Counted from the stretch's first letter, positions 1 through 7,041 are shown. The stretch: 10,531 bases of DNA from Actinomycetota bacterium (GCA_009698295.1 WLQO01000033.1:1-10531); one strand, 5' to 3'. The notes: generated by a model from the sequence alone, not told the origin. Numbers and translations: made by a program.

Positions 1-1083
1 GATTGTGGAATCGGAATTGATGTCTGCACTGGGGGAGAGTTAGCCGTAGCGCTTGCTGGTGGGATTGATCCAGCAAAGATTGAGGTTCACGGAAACAATA
101 AATCGCTATCTGAAATCGATCGTGCAGTCTCGGTTGGTGTTAAGACCATAGTCATGGACTCATTGCACGAGATAGATCGTGTGGCCGCGATGGCGCGCAA
201 ACACAACAAGGTGCAAGGTGTGATGTTGCGATTAACTCCTGGAATTCAAGCGCACACCCACGAATCAATTTCCACCGCACATGAAGATGTGAAATTTGGA
301 TTTTCAATTGCCAGTGGCGCTGCCTGGGCTGCAGTCCAAGCAGTACTCGCGCACCCTGAATTAGAACTCCGCGGATTTCATTCGCATATCGGATCGCAAA
401 TTTTTGGTACTGAATCGTTCCAACTTGCTGCCGATCGATTGATCGCACTTCTTGCAAAGTATCGCGATACCTATTCCAAAGAACTTCCTGAACTAGACCT
501 CGGAGGTGGTTATGGAATTGCCTACCTTCCTGAAGATGAAACACTCGAACCTGGCGAAGTCATGCCGGCACTGCGCAGCGCAGTAACCGCAGCGTGCGAA
601 AAACATAAATTGAATATTCCAATAATTTCAATTGAACCGGGCCGCGCGATAGTTGGGCCAACTACTTTTACTTTGTACGAAGTTGGAACCACCAAAGATG
701 TTGTACTCGAAGATGGTGCGATCCGTCGCTATATCTCAGTCGATGGCGGAATGAGTGACAATATCCGCCCATCTTTATATGACGCGCAATATCACGCAGT
801 GATTGCACAACGTTCGTCATCGGTAAAAGCAATTTCTTCTCGCGTAGTTGGCAAGCATTGCGAAACAGGCGACATTGTTATCCGCGATATCGCTCTGCCC
901 GCAGATATTGCCCCTGGTGATTTAATCGCAATTCCTGCAACGGGGGCATATGGCCGCAGCATGGCTAGTAATTACAACCACGTGCCTCGCCCCCCAGTTG
1001 TTGCAGTAAAAGATGGAAAAGCCCGCGTAATTGTCCGTCGCGAAAATGAGGAAGATCTGCTCGCACTTGATGTGAAAGAATAA
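1..1083 (+). CDS. lysA: Diaminopimelate decarboxylase, 5' end outside window
   Basis: This PLP enzyme of fold type III decarboxylates meso-diaminopimelate to L-lysine, the last step of lysine synthesis, in the cytoplasm. The frame is open from base 1, so the N-terminus with the PLP lysine is missing; an internal ATG at 154 is not the true start because family motifs precede it. Visible motifs are HGNNKS (88-105), HIGSQ (385-399), the glycine loop DLGGGYG (496-516), EPGR (634-645), DGGMSDN (from 742), CETGD with the active-site cysteine contributed to the partner subunit (859-873), and GAYGRSMASNYN near 943-978. The order and spacing match LysA and separate it from ornithine or arginine decarboxylases. 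Stop TAA lies 4 nt before hom, suggesting co-transcription. No defect is seen in the visible part. Confidence 0.97.
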   Translation, partial: DCGIGIDVCTGGELAVALAGGIDPAKIEVHGNNKSLSEIDRAVSVGVKTIVMDSLHEIDRVAAMARKHNKVQGVMLRLTPGIQAHTHESISTAHEDVKFGFSIASGAAWAAVQAVLAHPELELRGFHSHIGSQIFGTESFQLAADRLIALLAKYRDTYSKELPELDLGGGYGIAYLPEDETLEPGEVMPALRSAVTAACEKHKLNIPIISIEPGRAIVGPTTFTLYEVGTTKDVVLEDGAIRRYISVDGGMSDNIRPSLYDAQYHAVIAQRSSSVKAISSRVVGKHCETGDIVIRDIALPADIAPGDLIAIPATGAYGRSMASNYNHVPRPPVVAVKDGKARVIVRRENEEDLLALDVKE

Positions 1084-1087
1084 GCAG

Positions 1088-2386
1088 ATGAGCCCAGCGG
1101 ATAAACCTGTACGCATCGGCATGCTCGGTTGTGGCGTGGTCGGCAGTTCTGTCGCGCGCTTATTGTTGGCAGACACAGCAGAACTCTCAACTCGCGCCGG
1201 AGTAAAGATCGAATTAGCTCGCATCGCAGTTCGCACTATTAAGCCATACGAAGGAATCAATCCCGCGCTCTTTACAACAGATCCATTCTCGATTGTTAAT
1301 GATCCTGAAATTGATCTGATCATCGAAGTCATTGGCGGGATTGAACCAGCGCGCGAATTGATTATGACTGCTATTGAAAATCGTAAATCGGTTGTTACTG
1401 CAAATAAGGCGTTACTAGCGAGCCACGGTGCAGAAATGTTTACTGCTGCATATGCCAAGGGCGAAGATATTTATTACGAAGCATCGGTTGCGGGCGCTAT
1501 TCCAATTATTCGTCCGATGCGAGATTCACTAGCGGGAGATTTCGTAACCCGATTGATGGGAATCGTAAATGGAACAACAAATTACATCTTGACCAAGATG
1601 CATGAAGATAACCGTGAATTTGCCGATGTCTTAAAAGAAGCGCAGGCGTTGGGCTATGCCGAAGCAGATCCAACTGCAGATGTTGAAGGTTTTGATGCTG
1701 CCGCCAAAGCTGCAATTCTTTCTGGCCTTGCCTTCCATACCCGCGTAACAGTTGATGATGTTTACCGTGAAGGAATTTCTAAGATCACTTTGGAAGATGT
1801 AAATATCGCTAAATCAATGGATCACGTCATCAAACTCTTGGCGATTGCAGAGCTAACACCCGCCGATGAGATTTCCGTTCGTGTTCACCCGGTTATGTTG
1901 CATAAGAGCCACCCCCTTGCTTCGGTTCGTGATGCCTATAACGCAGTATTTGTTGAAGCAGAATCAGCTGGTTCGTTGATGTTCTACGGACGCGGAGCCG
2001 GAGGCGCGCCAACTGCGTCTGCGATTCTGGGAGATGTTGTCGCTGTTGCTCGCCACATCGCACTTAACTCAGTTGGCCAACGCGAAACAGATTATGCCGA
2101 TCGCGATATCGCTCCAATTGAAAGTACAAAGACTAAATTCTTAATTCGCCTTGAAGTAGCCGATAAAGCAGGTGTTTTAGCAGCGATTGCTACCGTCTTT
2201 GCCAATCACGGCGTATCAATTCAGACTGTTAATCAAGCTGGACGCAATAGCGATGCTGAAGTAACAATCGTTACTCACCGAGCAACTGAAGGCGAACTTA
2301 AAGCAACAGTTGCATCGCTGAAAGCTATGGATATGGTTAATAAAATTTCTAGCGTTATCCGCGTTGAAGGAGCGATGCCCGCATGA
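1088..2386 (+). CDS. hom: Homoserine dehydrogenase with C-terminal ACT domain
   Basis: It reduces aspartate 4-semialdehyde to homoserine with NAD(P)H, the branch point to threonine and methionine. The 432-residue length is usual for the monofunctional enzyme. The N-terminal Rossmann domain has GCGVVG at residues 14-19 and the TANK motif at 104-107, whose lysine (K107) lies in the catalytic region. Next come the EASVAGAIP segment, the dimer/substrate motif NGTTNY (161-166) and GYAEADPTADVEG. An ACT domain fills about residues 350-430, implying allosteric feedback, by threonine in known relatives. The start was chosen because the GxGxxG motif falls at the usual distance from it. No strong Shine-Dalgarno sequence precedes it, so translation may be coupled to lysA 4 nt upstream. 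The stop overlaps the thrC start. Confidence 0.97.
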   Translation: MSPADKPVRIGMLGCGVVGSSVARLLLADTAELSTRAGVKIELARIAVRTIKPYEGINPALFTTDPFSIVNDPEIDLIIEVIGGIEPARELIMTAIENRKSVVTANKALLASHGAEMFTAAYAKGEDIYYEASVAGAIPIIRPMRDSLAGDFVTRLMGIVNGTTNYILTKMHEDNREFADVLKEAQALGYAEADPTADVEGFDAAAKAAILSGLAFHTRVTVDDVYREGISKITLEDVNIAKSMDHVIKLLAIAELTPADEISVRVHPVMLHKSHPLASVRDAYNAVFVEAESAGSLMFYGRGAGGAPTASAILGDVVAVARHIALNSVGQRETDYADRDIAPIESTKTKFLIRLEVADKAGVLAAIATVFANHGVSIQTVNQAGRNSDAEVTIVTHRATEGELKATVASLKAMDMVNKISSVIRVEGAMPA

Positions 2387-3468
2387 GTTTATTTAAAGCG
2401 AAAAAATCTGGTGCACATCAATGGCGGGGAGTAATCGAGGAGTATCGCGATCGTTTGCCGGTTACTGATAAAACTCCAATAGTTTCTCTGCGCGAAGGTG
2501 GCACACCACTTATTTATGCTTGCTATCTCTCTGAACTTCTTGGCAATGATGTCTGGTTAAAGTATGAAGGCACCAATCCGACTGGATCATTTAAAGATCG
2601 CGGCATGACAATGGCGATTTCTAAAGCCGCCGAAGATGGCGCCAAAGCAGTTATCTGCGCTTCAACCGGAAATACATCTGCCAGTGCTGCCGCATATGCA
2701 ACAAAGGCTGGAATGATTTCAGCGGTTTTGATTCCCGCTGGAAAGATCGCAACTGGAAAATTGGCACAAGCCGTGATCCACGGTGCACAAATTTTGCAGG
2801 TAGCCGGAAACTTTGATGATTGCTTAACGCTGGCGCGCGATCTATCCGAAAATTATCCGGTTGCACTAGTTAACTCAGTAAATCCTTATCGCATTGAAGG
2901 CCAGAAAACAGCCGCCTTTGAAGTAATCGATATGTTGGGCTTTGCTCCAGATATCCATGCTCTTCCTGTCGGTAACGCCGGAAATATCACTGCATACTGG
3001 AAGGGTTATAACGAGTACCGTAAAGATGGAATTTCGAATTCACTTCCACAAATGTATGGCTTCCAGGCAGCAGGTTCTGCACCTTTAGTTAAGGGCAAGC
3101 CAGTTTTGAAACCAGAAACAATTGCCACAGCAATCCGCATCGGAAATCCGGCATCTTGGGATCAAGCAATTGAGGCGCGAGATAAATCCGGTGGCGTGAT
3201 TGACTCGGTTACAGATAAAGAAATTTTGGCTGCATACGCGCTAGTCGCTGGAAAAGAAGGTGTATTTGTTGAGCCTTCATCAGCAGCTGGTATTGCAGGT
3301 TTAATCAAATATAAGAAGGCGGGAAAGTTACCTAAGGGCAAGAAAATTGTTATCACAGTTACTGGCCATGGGCTAAAAGATATTTCTTGGGCGCTGGAAA
3401 AATTTGCCAAGCCAAAGATCGTAAAAGTTAACGCAGTCGCTGCCGCAAAGGCGTTGGGTCTAAAGTAA
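2383..3468 (+). CDS. thrC: Threonine synthase
   Basis: This PLP enzyme of fold type II converts O-phosphohomoserine to threonine and phosphate, the final step of the pathway. At 361 residues it is the short type found in Actinobacteria and Bacillus. Motifs: SFKDRG with the PLP lysine K71, the GNTSAS segment, the phosphate-binding loop GNAGN at 197-201, and TGHGLKD at 327-333 near the C-terminus. Its ATG shares four bases with the hom stop (ATGA at 2383-2386). A good Shine-Dalgarno sequence, GAAGGAG (2366-2372), lies inside hom, ten bases before the start. Both fix the start and point to translational coupling. Its substrate is made by ThrB, encoded next. Confidence 0.97.
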   Translation: MSLFKAKKSGAHQWRGVIEEYRDRLPVTDKTPIVSLREGGTPLIYACYLSELLGNDVWLKYEGTNPTGSFKDRGMTMAISKAAEDGAKAVICASTGNTSASAAAYATKAGMISAVLIPAGKIATGKLAQAVIHGAQILQVAGNFDDCLTLARDLSENYPVALVNSVNPYRIEGQKTAAFEVIDMLGFAPDIHALPVGNAGNITAYWKGYNEYRKDGISNSLPQMYGFQAAGSAPLVKGKPVLKPETIATAIRIGNPASWDQAIEARDKSGGVIDSVTDKEILAAYALVAGKEGVFVEPSSAAGIAGLIKYKKAGKLPKGKKIVITVTGHGLKDISWALEKFAKPKIVKVNAVAAAKALGLK

Positions 3469-3473
3469 ACGCC

Positions 3474-4400
3474 ATGGCTAAACCAACTTTTAAAGCCAAT
3501 CCCATTCAAGTTCAGGTCCCTGCCACTAGCGCTAATTTAGGACCGGGCTTTGATTCATTTGGTTTAGCACTTGGTATGCATGATCGTTATGTCGCACAGA
3601 TTTTAGATGATGCTGGTTTAGATATAGATGTCACTGGTGAAGGCGCTGAAGAAGTTCCGCGTACTGATAAGAACTTGCTTGTTAAAGCTATGTACAAAGG
3701 TTTTGATTTTCTTGGTGGTAAACCTAAAGGCATCGCTGTTCGTGCGCTAAATGTTATTCCGCATGGTCGTGGCCTTGGATCATCGGCAAGTGCGATTGTT
3801 GGTGGTTTATCTTTGGCGCGCGCTTTGGTTTTAACTGGAATAGATAAGATGAATGATGAAAAATTGCTGCAGCTTGCAACCGAGATGGAAGGCCATCCAG
3901 ATAACGTTGCCGCCGCCCTTTATGGAAACGCAGTTGTTGCCTGGCAAGAAGATCAGCACGGCAAGAGCGTTGCGCAAGCAATCTCATTAAGCGTTGATAC
4001 TCGTATCCGCGCGATCGCTTTTATTCCGGCTACTGCGGTTGCGACAGCAAAGGCGCGCAAGATGTTGCCAGAGACAATTCCCCATCGTGATGCCGCGCGC
4101 AATTCTGCAAATAGCGCGCTCTTGGTTCATGCGTTGACGCTGCGCCCAGATTTACTCTTTAGAGCGACCGAAGATTTCTTACATCAGACCTATCGCAGCG
4201 AAGCGATGCCTGCATCATTTGCGCTTTTAAATAAGTTGCGCGGTGCAGGAGTTGCCGCCTTTATCTCAGGCGCTGGTCCAACCGTGCTGGCCTTACACAC
4301 TGGCAGTGAATCTGATGTCGCTGAATTAATGCGCGCGGCCGGCAGTAAATTTGAAGCTAAATCCTTGGAGATTTCTCGCATGGGAGCCGAACTTCTGTAA
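3474..4400 (+). CDS. thrB: Homoserine kinase (GHMP kinase family)
   Basis: It phosphorylates homoserine with ATP to give O-phosphohomoserine, the substrate of ThrC. The 308-residue protein shows the three GHMP kinase motifs: N-terminal PATSANLGPGFD (16-27), the ATP loop PHGRGLGSSAS (96-106), and the C-terminal SGAGPT (265-270). EGHPDN (139-144) is the conserved segment typical of ThrB. The ATG lies 5 nt after the thrC stop. No clear Shine-Dalgarno sequence is seen there, so coupled translation or weak initiation is likely. It is the last gene of the amino-acid block. The hairpin that follows has no T-run, so transcription may continue into rho. Confidence 0.97.
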   Translation: MAKPTFKANPIQVQVPATSANLGPGFDSFGLALGMHDRYVAQILDDAGLDIDVTGEGAEEVPRTDKNLLVKAMYKGFDFLGGKPKGIAVRALNVIPHGRGLGSSASAIVGGLSLARALVLTGIDKMNDEKLLQLATEMEGHPDNVAAALYGNAVVAWQEDQHGKSVAQAISLSVDTRIRAIAFIPATAVATAKARKMLPETIPHRDAARNSANSALLVHALTLRPDLLFRATEDFLHQTYRSEAMPASFALLNKLRGAGVAAFISGAGPTVLALHTGSESDVAELMRAAGSKFEAKSLEISRMGAELL

Positions 4401-4405
4401 ATGCC

Positions 4406-4470
4406 GTGGGGGTGCTATGGTTACCCCACTTGCTCAGCCGGAAGTTACGGTGAAAGTCGGCAGGTAACCA
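4406..4470 (+). promoter_or_regulatory. Competing inverted repeats in the rho leader
   Basis: Several pairings exclude each other. GTGGGG (4406-4411) can pair with CCCCAC (4424-4429). TGGTTACC (4418-4425) is the exact complement of GGTAACCA (4463-4470), and GTTAC (4444-4448) competes for the same partner at GTAAC (4464-4468). Inside, GCCGG (4437-4441) can pair with TCGGC (4457-4461). A second TAACCA lies near 4479. No T-run follows the first hairpin, so it is not a standard terminator. The layout is what a switchable leader would show, but no known riboswitch class was recognised. Rho genes are autoregulated in several bacteria, which makes a leader role plausible. Confidence 0.4.
4413..4421 (+). 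promoter_or_regulatory. Candidate extended -10 promoter for rho
   Basis: TGCTATGGT matches the extended -10 pattern TGnTAnnnT and the TAnnnT hexamer of actinobacterial housekeeping promoters. It sits 12 nt after the thrB stop. Only a poor -35 (TTCTGT, 4393-4398) lies 17 nt upstream. Transcription from here would start near 4428 and give a leader of about 115 nt before rho. The element also lies inside an inverted repeat, so the match could be incidental. Confidence 0.4.
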
Positions 4471-4493
4471 ATTCCAAATAACCAGGCTTTTTG

Positions 4494-4523
4494 CTTCTAC
4501 GAACTCATCGTCGTAGACGAAGC
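4494..4523 (+). promoter_or_regulatory. Stem-loop just before rho
   Basis: TCTACGA (4496-4502) and TCGTAGA (4511-4517) form a perfect 7-bp stem with an 8-nt loop. GCT (4493-4495) and AGC (4521-4523) can extend it past a 3-nt bulge. The stem ends about 20 nt before the rho ATG and could affect ribosome access. No T-run follows it. Confidence 0.5.
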
Positions 4524-4542
4524 CCTAAATGAAAAGATAGAG

Positions 4543-6144
4543 ATGACAGATCAAGATAACGATCAAGTTAAGGACGCAGAACCAATTCGTTCAAATAGTC
4601 CTGAGCTAGCCGCAATGAGCCTTCCAAAGTTAAAGGAAGTTGCTGCGCAACTAGGTATTGATGGCGCAACAAAGTTGAAGAAGGATGCGCTTGTAACAGC
4701 GATTGCAGATTTGCAGGCAGCAAATCGCGAAGCCGCTAAGGCAGAACGCGAAGCCCGCCGCGAAGCCCGCAATGCAAAGAAGAATTCCAGCCGTGAGAGC
4801 TCACAGAACAATTCAGGTGGCAACTCCAATGGCGATGATGATGGCGATGATGAAGGTTCAAATGAAAACCATGACAATGGCCCACGCGATAACGACCGCA
4901 ACTTTGCCGGCCGCGACCGTGGACGTGGACGCGATCGAAACCGAGGACGTGATCGCAATCGCGATCGTGGGCCACGTGAAGAACGCGAACCAGTAATTGG
5001 CGAAGATGATGTCTTAGTACCAGTCGGTGGTCTCGTTGACATCATGGATAACTATTCATTTATCCGCACAGGCGGTTACTTACCAGGACCAAACGATGTC
5101 TATGTTTCACAGCAACAAGTTCGTAAATACGGACTTCGCAAAGGCGATGTCGTAACTGGCCAAGTGCGTCAAGCGCGCGAAGGTGAACAACGTCAGAAGT
5201 ACAACCCATTAATTACTTTAGAAACAATTAATGGCGTTACTCCAGATGAAGCGCGTGGTCGCGTGGAATTCGGCAAGTTGGTACCGCTATATCCACAAGA
5301 GCGTCTGCGCCTGGAAACTGAACCAAATATTTTGACAACTCGCGTAATCGATTTAATTGCGCCGATTGGTAAAGGCCAGCGCGGACTTATCGTTTCGCCA
5401 CCTAAGGCCGGAAAGACTATGGTCCTGCAGGCAATCGCGAATGCGATTACAACTAATAACCCAGAATGTCATTTGATGGTTGTTCTAGTTGATGAGCGCC
5501 CGGAAGAAGTTACCGATATGCAACGCTCTGTAAAGGGTGAAGTTATCGCTTCTACTTTCGATCGTCCCGCTGATGATCACACCACAATTGCAGAACTTGC
5601 TATCGAGCGCGCCAAGCGCTTGGTTGAACTCGGTCACGACGTAGTCGTATTGCTCGATTCAATTACTCGTTTAGGTCGTGCATATAACATTGCAGCTCCG
5701 GCTTCAGGTCGCATCCTTTCTGGTGGCGTTGACTCTGCTGCTTTGTATCCACCAAAGAAGTTCTTCGGTGCCGCTCGTAATATTGAAGATGGTGGATCGC
5801 TAACTATCTTGGCAACTGCGCTAGTTGATACTGGCTCTCGTATGGATGAAGTTATCTTCGAAGAGTTCAAGGGCACTGGAAATATGGAGCTCATCCTCGA
5901 TCGCCGTATGGCAGATAAGCGAATCTTCCCAGCAGTAAACGTTGTTGCATCAGGCACGCGTAAGGAAGAAATTCTTATGGGAACTGAAGAGCTCAATATT
6001 GTCTGGAAGCTTCGTCGCGTACTTCACGCGCTAGAGCCTCAGGCCGCACTAGAACTCTTGCTCGAGAAGATGAAGGGCACAAAGTCCAACGTCGAGTTCT
6101 TGATGCAGATCCAGAAGACAACTTCTGGTCCAAACGAGGGTTAA
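4543..6144 (+). CDS. rho: Transcription termination factor Rho, long actinobacterial form
   Basis: Rho is a hexameric RNA helicase/ATPase that ends transcription and releases untranslated RNA. Domains in order: a Rho_N helical segment (about 21-58), then a hydrophilic insertion (about 60-150). The insertion is first Asn/Ser/Gly/Asp-rich and then an arginine tract of RD/RN/RG steps (about 115-148). Next is the cold-shock-like RNA-binding domain (about 158-235, with DNYSFIR at 169-175), then the RecA-like motor. The motor has Walker A SPPKAGKT (285-292), a DERPEEV segment, Walker B VVLLDSITR (368-376, D372) and the conserved ALVDTGSRMDE and GTGNMEL stretches. At 533 residues it exceeds the E. 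coli protein (about 420); the excess is the insertion, as in other Actinobacteria. The start is supported by the position of Rho_N; the Shine-Dalgarno sequence is weak. Confidence 0.98.
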   Translation: MTDQDNDQVKDAEPIRSNSPELAAMSLPKLKEVAAQLGIDGATKLKKDALVTAIADLQAANREAAKAEREARREARNAKKNSSRESSQNNSGGNSNGDDDGDDEGSNENHDNGPRDNDRNFAGRDRGRGRDRNRGRDRNRDRGPREEREPVIGEDDVLVPVGGLVDIMDNYSFIRTGGYLPGPNDVYVSQQQVRKYGLRKGDVVTGQVRQAREGEQRQKYNPLITLETINGVTPDEARGRVEFGKLVPLYPQERLRLETEPNILTTRVIDLIAPIGKGQRGLIVSPPKAGKTMVLQAIANAITTNNPECHLMVVLVDERPEEVTDMQRSVKGEVIASTFDRPADDHTTIAELAIERAKRLVELGHDVVVLLDSITRLGRAYNIAAPASGRILSGGVDSAALYPPKKFFGAARNIEDGGSLTILATALVDTGSRMDEVIFEEFKGTGNMELILDRRMADKRIFPAVNVVASGTRKEEILMGTEELNIVWKLRRVLHALEPQAALELLLEKMKGTKSNVEFLMQIQKTTSGPNEG

Positions 6145-6161
6145 GCCCAAAGTTCCTTAAT

Positions 6162-6205
6162 TTCACCGCACGACCGCAAGGCTTTCACACGGTCTTCACA
6201 AGGTC
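6162..6205 (+). promoter_or_regulatory. Three TTCAC repeats in 11-bp phase; likely operator
   Basis: TTCAC occurs at 6162, 6184 and 6195, offsets of 22 and 11 bases, so all three face the same side of the helix. The last two form a tandem 11-mer, TTCACACGGTC then TTCACAAGGTC, with one mismatch. Direct repeats of 11-bp units with a TTCAC core are the layout of the Streptomyces PHO box bound by PhoP; MtrA, another OmpR-family regulator, also uses direct repeats. The last unit ends about 10 nt before a weak -10-like TATCTA (6215-6220), where an activator replacing a poor -35 would sit. The regulator itself is inferred. Confidence 0.5.
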
Positions 6206-6250
6206 TAAGCCCATTATCTACTTATCAGCCAGCCACCCGGTCGGCTAAAT

Positions 6251-6256
6251 AAGGAG
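6251..6256 (+). promoter_or_regulatory. Strong ribosome binding site of the small secreted protein
   Basis: AAGGAG lies 6 nt before the ATG at 6263. It is among the best Shine-Dalgarno matches in the window and fixes the start of the small gene, whereas several neighbours have weak sites. Confidence 0.8.
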
Positions 6257-6262
6257 ATTGAA

Positions 6263-6661
6263 ATGTCAGCAACTAAGAAGTTTCTTGCAACAGCACTTAT
6301 CGCGGGCTCACTTGTAGGTGGAATCTCATCAGCATCTGCTGTAGATACTAAAGATGCCGCGATTGCTCGCGCGCAGACACATGCAACATATCAAGCTCAG
6401 ATGGATTCATATATCGCATCTCATCGCGCGATCATTGATGCACGTCGTGCAGCAAATGCAAAAGCGTTAGCAGATTTTCAAGCAGCACTTGCTGCAGCAA
6501 CAACTGATGCACAAGTAAAGGCTGCTAAGGATGCGCGCAAAGCAGCAGCGGTTGCAGCAGAAGCAACTTTAAATGCGGCAAAGGCTGCTTTGGTAAAACC
6601 AACTAAGCCGGTAAAGCCAGTGAAGGCTGCAAAGCCAGCACCAACAACGCCAAAGGCTTAA
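6263..6661 (+). CDS. Small secreted Ala/Lys-rich protein of unknown function
   Basis: I do not recognise a named family. The 132-residue product begins with a typical Sec signal peptide: basic n-region with KK at 5-6, hydrophobic core 7-21, and ASA ending at residue 26 before VD, a likely signal peptidase I site. There is no lipobox cysteine. The mature part (27-110) is very alanine-rich with spaced charged residues and no cysteine, proline or tryptophan, so probably one long helix or coiled coil. The tail (about 111-132) is a Lys/Pro/Ala repeat of KPxKP type, suited to binding an acidic polymer or cell wall. By count the mature part has about 17 Lys/Arg against 8 Asp/Glu. Alanine codons are mostly GCA. 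Good ribosome binding site, phased repeats upstream and a strong terminator downstream suggest an independently controlled, well-expressed gene. A cell-wall or nucleoid-like role would be a guess. Confidence 0.85.
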   Translation: MSATKKFLATALIAGSLVGGISSASAVDTKDAAIARAQTHATYQAQMDSYIASHRAIIDARRAANAKALADFQAALAAATTDAQVKAAKDARKAAAVAAEATLNAAKAALVKPTKPVKPVKAAKPAPTTPKA

Positions 6662-6683
6662 ATCTTCGGACAGAGGGTGAGTG

Positions 6684-6733
6684 AACCGCAAGATCTGTGC
6701 GCCCCCCGCACGGATTTTGCGGTTTCCTCTTTT
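6684..6733 (+). terminator. Strong intrinsic terminator after the small secreted protein
   Basis: The left arm 6684-6701 pairs with the right arm 6707-6724 over 18 positions with two G-U wobbles and no mismatch, around a CCCCC loop. A T-rich tail TTTCCTCTTTT (6723-6733) follows. It starts 22 nt after the stop at 6661 and should isolate the small gene from rpmE. A minor hairpin, CCTCT (6726-6730) with AGAGG (6738-6742), overlaps the tail. Confidence 0.9.
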
Positions 6734-6740
6734 CACGAGA

Positions 6741-6801
6741 GGATAAGCACCTAGCCATATCCCATGGTGATGCCCTGGTTCACCGCTTGATGCGGACCCA
6801 G
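6741..6801 (+). promoter_or_regulatory. Structured rpmE leader, candidate L31 autoregulatory RNA
   Basis: Two hairpins stand before rpmE. GGATA (6741-6745) pairs with TATCC (6758-6762). GGT (6777-6779) plus CCGC (6783-6786) pair with GCGG (6792-6795) plus ACC (6796-6798), leaving a 3-nt TCA bulge and a TTGAT loop. AGCCATA also occurs twice as a direct repeat (6753-6759 and 6800-6806). Ribosomal-protein leaders upstream of rpmE are known in several phyla, so this may be the local version. No convincing -10 hexamer was found for the transcript. The Shine-Dalgarno sequence AGGA (6811-6814) follows, 6 nt before the start. Confidence 0.4.
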
Positions 6802-6820
6802 CCATAGAAAAGGAAAAAGA

Positions 6821-7036
6821 ATGAAGCCAGAGATCCACCCAGAATATAAAGAGACCCAAGTAACTTGTGGTTGCGGTGAAAAGTTTGTAACCCGCTCAAC
6901 AGTTGCCAGCGGATCTATCTACGTTGAAGTTTGTTCAGTCTGCCACCCGTTCTACACAGGTAAGCAGCGCATTCTCGATACTGGTGGACGCGTCGCTAAG
7001 TTCGAAGAACGCTTCGGAAAAAAGACAGCCAAGTAG
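6821..7036 (+). CDS. rpmE: 50S ribosomal protein L31, zinc-binding form
   Basis: This small protein of the large ribosomal subunit bridges to the small subunit. The 71-residue length is normal for bL31. It carries the zinc set C16, C18, C38 and C41 (CxC, then CxxC), so it is the zinc-containing (C+) form rather than the zinc-free paralogue made under zinc limitation. The conserved HPxY near the N-terminus and CHPFYTGKQR are typical. It has its own leader and terminator and so may be transcribed alone. The position between rho and prfA is the usual actinobacterial one, apart from the small secreted protein inserted before it. Confidence 0.98.
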   Translation: MKPEIHPEYKETQVTCGCGEKFVTRSTVASGSIYVEVCSVCHPFYTGKQRILDTGGRVAKFEERFGKKTAK

Positions 7037-7041
7037 CTTTC

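Noticed and set aside
154..1083. ATG at 154 as the start of lysA.
   Set aside because: The frame is open to base 1 and the conserved HGNNKS motif lies upstream at 88-105, so the true start is outside the window.
922..1458. A 178-codon minus-strand open frame across the lysA-hom junction.
   Set aside because: Both sense genes are clear and continuous in this region; the frame shows no family motif and no start signal.
4406..4429. Hairpin after thrB considered as the terminator of the lysA-thrB block.
   Set aside because: The stem is only six pairs with a 12-nt loop and has no T-run after it, so an intrinsic terminator is not supported.
4436..4470. Resemblance to part of a cobalamin riboswitch (GGAA, five bases, then GGTGAAA).
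   Set aside because: The rest of the core, including the CCCGC-ACTG segment and the B12 box, is absent, and rho is not a cobalamin-controlled gene. Treated as coincidence within a structured leader.
4563..5045. A 160-codon open frame on the minus strand rich in Arg and Ser.
   Set aside because: It is the antisense shadow of the low-complexity Rho insertion. It has no ribosome binding site and no recognisable domain.
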